Shown: positions 60,713 through 64,000 of the stretch, in pieces | How positions within the stretch are numbered: the first letter of the stretch is position 1 | Layout of the letters: every line of letters begins with the position of its first letter | Origin: DASVTR01 sp036387475 | GTDB taxonomy: Bacteria; Acidobacteriota; Blastocatellia; Pyrinomonadales; Pyrinomonadaceae | Reading direction: 5' to 3' | DNA length: 64,000 nucleotides | Assembly: GCA_036387475.1 (NCBI GenBank) | Contig: DASVTR010000006.1 | Span: 1 to 64,000, forward strand | Notes under the pieces: model-generated | The model's database searches: none | The model's input: the letters and a program-made list of their open reading frames with translations, nothing else | What the model was told of the DNA's origin: nothing | Translations under genes and position numbers: made by a program

Positions 60713-61897
60713 CTAGCCGAAGCAATAAAGCCGCCCGTCCTGCGCGCCGATGACGACGCGACCCGAACCAAGGCCCGGCGAGGCCGCGAAGGGTGCGCCC
60801 GCGTTAAACTCCCACACCTTCGCGCCGCTCTGTAAGTCAAGCACGTAGAAACGCCCGTCGTTTGAGCCGACGTAGACGCGCCCGCCCGCGATAGCCGGAG
60901 AGGATTCGACGCGAGCACGCGTCGCAAAAGTCCAGAGGCTTTTCCCCGTCGCTGTGCTCAGGCAGTGAATCATTTTGTCGCGCCCGCCGACGACGACGCG
61001 CCCTGCGGCGATAGCAGCCGAAGAGTAAAACGGAAACTGCCGCTCCGGGTGCTGGTAGCGCCAGGCGACGCGACGCGTGCGCAAATTAACGGCCAGCACA
61101 TCGTTGTTGAATGTGCCGTAATAGGCGAAGCCTGCGGCCAACGCTGGCGAAGCGCCCGTGTAGGCATTCGATGCTACTTGAAACAGTTCCTTGCCGTCCG
61201 AGACGCGAATCGCGCGAAACATCTCATCGCATCCGGCGATGTAGGCGATGCCGTTGACGACAGCGGGCGTAGCATGAACCGGGCCGTTCGTCTTGAACTT
61301 CCAAATGAGCGCGCCCGTCTTCGCGTTGAGGCAGTAGAGATGCTGGTCGTAAGAGCCGATGAGCACGCGATTGCCGACGGCCACGGGCGAAGATTTGATT
61401 TCGCTGCCCGTCTTGAAAGTCCATGCCCCGCGACCATCACGCGCGCCGACGGCGTGCAGCACTCCCGACAAATCGCCGATGTAGACGAGGCCGTCCTGCC
61501 CGTTATAGAAGGGCGACGATTCGCCAATCTCGCCGCTCGCACGATACTTCCAATAGACCGCGCCGTTCTCTAGACTGAGCGCCACCAACTCTCCCGCGTG
61601 AGAGCCGACGAAGACCGTGCCGCCGACGACCGCCGCCGAAGAATCTATCGCCGCGCCCGTTTCAAACGTCCATAAGTGTTTGAGACTCGGCGACAGGCCC
61701 GACATGCCGGACAATCCGGTTAACTGCTGATTACCGCGAAACTGATACCAGTTGGTCGCGGGCGTCGTCGCCTGCGACAAGGCTAAAGAAGGTAAAAGTA
61801 AAAAGGTAAAAGCTAAAAGTAAACTAATGACAATTCTTCCCCGTCTTCCCTTTTGCTTTTCACCTTTTGCCTTTTGCCTTTTGATTAGTATGCGCAC
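60713..61897 (-). CDS. Secreted PQQ-like beta-propeller protein (BamB-like repeats)
   Basis: The 394-residue product consists of about seven or eight PQQ-like blades, each with a GxxYW/WxF end such as AVYWKYRASGEIGESSP, GAWTFKTGSEIKSSPVAVG and KVWEFNAGAPFAASPG. No PQQ-dehydrogenase catalytic residues were recognised, so it is probably a scaffold or binding propeller. The N-terminus is RILIKRQKAKGEKQKGRRGR followed by a hydrophobic LLLAFTFLLLPSLA; both halves are encoded by heptamer hairpin K. Initiation at GTG 61897 is supported by GGAGG 7 nt upstream, inside the alcohol dehydrogenase gene, with which it overlaps by 13 nt. The two are therefore coupled. Confidence 0.9.
   Translation of the reverse strand: MRILIKRQKAKGEKQKGRRGRIVISLLLAFTFLLLPSLALSQATTPATNWYQFRGNQQLTGLSGMSGLSPSLKHLWTFETGAAIDSSAAVVGGTVFVGSHAGELVALSLENGAVYWKYRASGEIGESSPFYNGQDGLVYIGDLSGVLHAVGARDGRGAWTFKTGSEIKSSPVAVGNRVLIGSYDQHLYCLNAKTGALIWKFKTNGPVHATPAVVNGIAYIAGCDEMFRAIRVSDGKELFQVASNAYTGASPALAAGFAYYGTFNNDVLAVNLRTRRVAWRYQHPERQFPFYSSAAIAAGRVVVGGRDKMIHCLSTATGKSLWTFATRARVESSPAIAGGRVYVGSNDGRFYVLDLQSGAKVWEFNAGAPFAASPGLGSGRVVIGAQDGRLYCFG
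61781..61884. repeat. Heptamer-repeat hairpin K that encodes a signal peptide (CCTTTTG family)
   Basis: The right arm is CCTTTTG, CTTTTCA, CCTTTTG, CCTTTTG, CCTTTTG (61849-61883). The left arm is GCTAAAG, AAGGTAA, AAGTAAA, AAGGTAA, AAGCTAA, AAGTAAA (from 61782). Both arms lie inside the PQQ-propeller gene. On the coding strand one arm is purine-rich and gives Lys/Gln/Gly codons; the other is pyrimidine-rich and gives Leu/Phe/Pro codons. Confidence 0.85.
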
Positions 61898-63027
61898 TCG
61901 TAAACCTCCAGCGCCCCGGCTCGGTCAAACGCGCGGGGATTAAAACGGCCCGTCCACTGGCTGGCGGCCTCTTCAGCCAGCATCTCAAAATCGCTTTTCA
62001 GAACTCCAACCGCGCTGAGCTTCGACGGGAACTCCGCTGCCTGAGCAAGTTGCTTCAGCCGTTCTGCCAGACTGTAGGGGGGAGCATCTTGCTCAGCATG
62101 ACTGTGTGATAAGCGTAGCAACTCGTCGTACCTGTCTCCGACAATCTCTTCATTCCAACGCACGACGACTGGCAACAGCAAAGCTATCGCAACGCCGTGT
62201 GTCGTGTCGTAGTGTGCTGTCAGCGGATTGGCGCAGGCATGGGTCGCGCCGAGCATAGAGTTTTCAATCGCCATCCCCGCATAATAAGCCCCCAACTGCA
62301 TCGCACCCCGCGCTTCTAGATTATCCGGCTCTACGAGCACACGCTCGTAATTGTTTTCCAACAGCCGCCAAGCCTCGCGCGAAAAAAGCTCAGAGAGAGG
62401 ATTACGACGGGTTGTGACGTAAGTTTCGACTGCGTGCGCGATGGCGTCGAAGCCTGTGGCGGCGGTGACACTTTTGGGCTGCGAGACGGTTAACAGTGGG
62501 TCTAGGATACTGACACGGAACGCCGCCTGCGGATCGCCGCAAGCCATCTTGACGTGAGTCTCAGCGTCCGCGACGAGCGCGTAAGATTGCGCTTCGCTGC
62601 CCGTTCCGGCGGTTGTCGGAATGCCGATCATCGGCAGAAGCGGCTGCACAGCCTTACCGTATCCCCAGTAATCCTGCATGCGCCCGCCGTTAGTGAGCAG
62701 AAAGTTGATGCCTTTGGCGCAGTCCAGAGAACTGCCGCCGCCAAGGCCGATGATGGAATCTATCTTGAGAGAAGCGGCGAATGCGCGCCCGGCCTCAACC
62801 ATCCGCGTGTCTGGATTAACGTCGAAGTCATGAAAGGCTTCGACCTCAACCCCTGCCTCCTTCAAGAGCGCCGTCGCTTTCTCCACGTAACCGCAATCGA
62901 GCAGCCCGCGATCAGCGACGAGCAAGGAGCGACGAAAGCCAAGCTCGCGCGCAAGTTGGCCCAAACGTGAGAGCGCCCCGCTGCCGAAAATTACGCGCGT
63001 GCGAGATTGAAAATCAAACGACTGCAT
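61885..63027 (-). CDS. Iron-containing alcohol dehydrogenase
   Basis: The 380-residue enzyme belongs to the Fe-ADH (FucO/AdhB) family. The cofactor motif is GLGGGSSLDCAK (95-105). Metal ligands are Asp194 and His198 in GFDAIAHAVE, His263 in GATHACANPL and His277 in YDTTHGVAIA, all at the spacing of FucO. It reduces aldehydes or oxidises alcohols with NAD(P). ATG at 63027 has no Shine-Dalgarno sequence; hairpin I begins about 9 nt upstream. It overlaps the PQQ-propeller gene downstream and follows the second propeller gene, so the three look like one transcript. Substrate is unknown. Confidence 0.95.
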   Translation of the reverse strand: MQSFDFQSRTRVIFGSGALSRLGQLARELGFRRSLLVADRGLLDCGYVEKATALLKEAGVEVEAFHDFDVNPDTRMVEAGRAFAASLKIDSIIGLGGGSSLDCAKGINFLLTNGGRMQDYWGYGKAVQPLLPMIGIPTTAGTGSEAQSYALVADAETHVKMACGDPQAAFRVSILDPLLTVSQPKSVTAATGFDAIAHAVETYVTTRRNPLSELFSREAWRLLENNYERVLVEPDNLEARGAMQLGAYYAGMAIENSMLGATHACANPLTAHYDTTHGVAIALLLPVVVRWNEEIVGDRYDELLRLSHSHAEQDAPPYSLAERLKQLAQAAEFPSKLSAVGVLKSDFEMLAEEAASQWTGRFNPRAFDRAGALEVYECAY

Positions 63028-63035
63028 AAAGCAAA

Positions 63036-63141
63036 CTTCAGAATTCAGAAGTCAGGAGTCAGGAGTCAGAAGAACAGAAAGAAGAATAAAAGCGGTTTCA
63101 GCCTCTTATTCTGAATTCTGTATTCTGACTACTGACTTCTG
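63036..63141. repeat. Heptamer-repeat hairpin I (TCAGAAT family, conserved loop)
   Basis: Left arm heptads are TCAGAAT, TCAGAAG, TCAGGAG, TCAGGAG, TCAGAAG. The right arm reads ATTCTGA, ATTCTGT, ATTCTGA, CTACTGA, CTTCTG. The loop AAGAATAAAAGCGGTTTCAG followed by CCTCTTATTCTG is nearly identical to that of hairpins F and H. It lies between two minus-strand genes. Confidence 0.85.
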
Positions 63142-63147
63142 TTGTTC

Positions 63148-64000
63148 CTATTTGCTTTCCTTTAGAGCAAAGAGTTGGTTGCGGTTAGAAATAAACAGCG
63201 CTCCGTTGGCGGGAACGGGGCTGCTGTAAACGGAGCTACCCATGTTCATTTCGCCCAGCACCTTCTTCACCTTTCCGGCCTGCATGATGACGACATCGCC
63301 GTCCTCGTCGCCGAGATAGAGCTTGCCGTCGGCGAGCAGGGGCGACCCCCAGACGGCTGCGAACATGTCGTGCGTCCAGTAGACCTGCCCCGTCTTGGCA
63401 TCAAGGCAATGCAGAAAGCCGCTGAAGTCCGGCTGGTAAATCAGTCCGTCGGCAATCGCGGGCGTCGAAATCGAGCGGCGGATTTTGTCGTAGTGCCAGA
63501 CGAGGCCGGTCTTTGTGATGTCGCCGCGCTTGGTCGCGTCAATGCAATACATGTGGCCTACGCCCTCGCCGTGCTCAGGGTCTTGCCCGTTGGCAATGTA
63601 AACGCGGTCTTCGTAGACGACAGCCGTGCTAATCAGTTCGTTGCGCGTCTTGGGCCAGACGGAATCCTTCGGGTTCGTATCAAACTCCCAGAGCTTCTTG
63701 CCCGTCAGAGCTTCGTAGCCGCGAATCCAACCGTCGCCCTGCCCCATAATCACCTGGTCAACTCCGCCGATTTTACCGACCGTCGGCGAAGCCCACTGCC
63801 CGTGCAGAATACGATCGCCGACAGAATTATCTTCCCAGACGAGCTTGCCCGTCTTCTTGTTGACGGCGATGATGGCCGGGGCTTTCGGCGAAGGAATGTT
63901 AACGTGGCTCTCGTCCTGCCCGTTCGAGGTGCTGACGTAAATCAAATCGCCGAAGGAGACGGGAGAAGCGTTTGCTAGATTGTGCGGCTGCGAGCCGACT
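63148..64000 (-). CDS. PQQ-like beta-propeller protein, C-terminal part
   Basis: The frame stays open to the window edge, so the start is missing; 283 residues are visible. Repeated blades such as SFGDLIYVSTSNGQDESHV, KKTGKLVWEDNSVGDRI, GWIRGYEALTGKKLWEFDT and DAKTGQVYWTHDMFAAVWGSPLLA define PQQ-like propellers. The visible end KVLGEMNMGSSVYSSPVPANGALFISNRNQLFALKESK looks like a complete C-terminus. No PQQ-dehydrogenase catalytic Asp pair was recognised in this part. The alcohol dehydrogenase follows on the same strand after hairpin I. Confidence 0.88.
   Translation of the reverse strand, partial: VGSQPHNLANASPVSFGDLIYVSTSNGQDESHVNIPSPKAPAIIAVNKKTGKLVWEDNSVGDRILHGQWASPTVGKIGGVDQVIMGQGDGWIRGYEALTGKKLWEFDTNPKDSVWPKTRNELISTAVVYEDRVYIANGQDPEHGEGVGHMYCIDATKRGDITKTGLVWHYDKIRRSISTPAIADGLIYQPDFSGFLHCLDAKTGQVYWTHDMFAAVWGSPLLADGKLYLGDEDGDVVIMQAGKVKKVLGEMNMGSSVYSSPVPANGALFISNRNQLFALKESK

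Noticed and set aside
1..64000. tRNA, rRNA, insertion sequences or prophage genes
   Set aside because: No cloverleaf-like sequence, rRNA segment, transposase, integrase or phage structural gene was recognised by reading. A tRNAscan or HMM search would be needed to be certain.

Overview
The window looks like chromosomal DNA of an acidobacterium, most likely of the Blastocatellia/Pyrinomonadaceae type. This is inferred from family content: an Oar-like TonB-dependent receptor with an N-terminal carboxypeptidase-regulatory domain, several TPR-CHAT proteases, DUF4384 proteins, a Pkn-type kinase with a zinc-ribbon N-terminus, Asp-box (FG-GAP-like) repeats of the GNWYV type, and a bacilliredoxin. 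I see no rRNA, tRNA, transposase, integrase, CRISPR array or replication origin. Most genes have a clear GGAG-type ribosome binding site. A conspicuous minority do not, and in those the start codon is preceded by a heptanucleotide-repeat hairpin.

Layout. 1-1.4 kb: a truncated polysaccharide deacetylase and a GNAT acyltransferase (minus). 1.5-4 kb: an NtrC-type regulator, a cupin and a VOC protein (plus). 4-9 kb, minus: an SH3/beta-propeller secreted protein and small genes (zinc ribbon, SemiSWEET, CheY-like receiver, DUF971, YtxJ bacilliredoxin, lipoprotein). 9-21 kb is a long co-directional minus-strand block: macro domain, glycogen phosphorylase, membrane-anchored WD40 protein, Ser/Thr kinase with an extracytoplasmic DUF4384-like domain, secreted DUF4384 protein, secreted TPR-CHAT protease, second secreted CHAT protease. 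21-25 kb, minus: Asp-box repeat protein, VWA protein, DCC protein and DinB protein. 25-29.7 kb, plus: histidine kinase and OmpR-type regulator, a small membrane protein, DUF3311 and a sodium:solute symporter. 29.8-36 kb, minus: M36 metallopeptidase, a secreted protein of unknown function and a TPR protein. 36-43 kb: TonB receptor, SnoaL-like protein, divergent TrpF-like protein and CocE hydrolase. 43-51 kb, minus: a giant LodA-like (cysteine tryptophylquinone) protein with a membrane tail, then a P-domain adhesin-like protein with an internal 879-bp duplication. 52-59 kb, minus: an ECF sigma factor, soluble zinc-finger anti-sigma factor and cytosolic TPR-CHAT protease, followed by a Calx-beta subtilisin. 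59-64 kb: secreted protein, PQQ-propeller protein, iron alcohol dehydrogenase and a second PQQ-propeller protein cut by the window edge.

Two themes stand out. First, the window is rich in proteases and protease-like switches: three CHAT proteases with intact His/Cys dyads, a subtilase, an M36 peptidase and a CocE hydrolase. One CHAT protease is 1 nt downstream of an anti-sigma gene, which suggests proteolytic control of an ECF sigma factor. Second, the junctions between co-directional genes carry a dispersed set of imperfect hairpins whose arms are degenerate tandem heptamers. Several unrelated heptamer families share this one architecture. Two subfamilies have a recognisable conserved loop. 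At one site the two arms encode the charged n-region and the hydrophobic h-region of a signal peptide.
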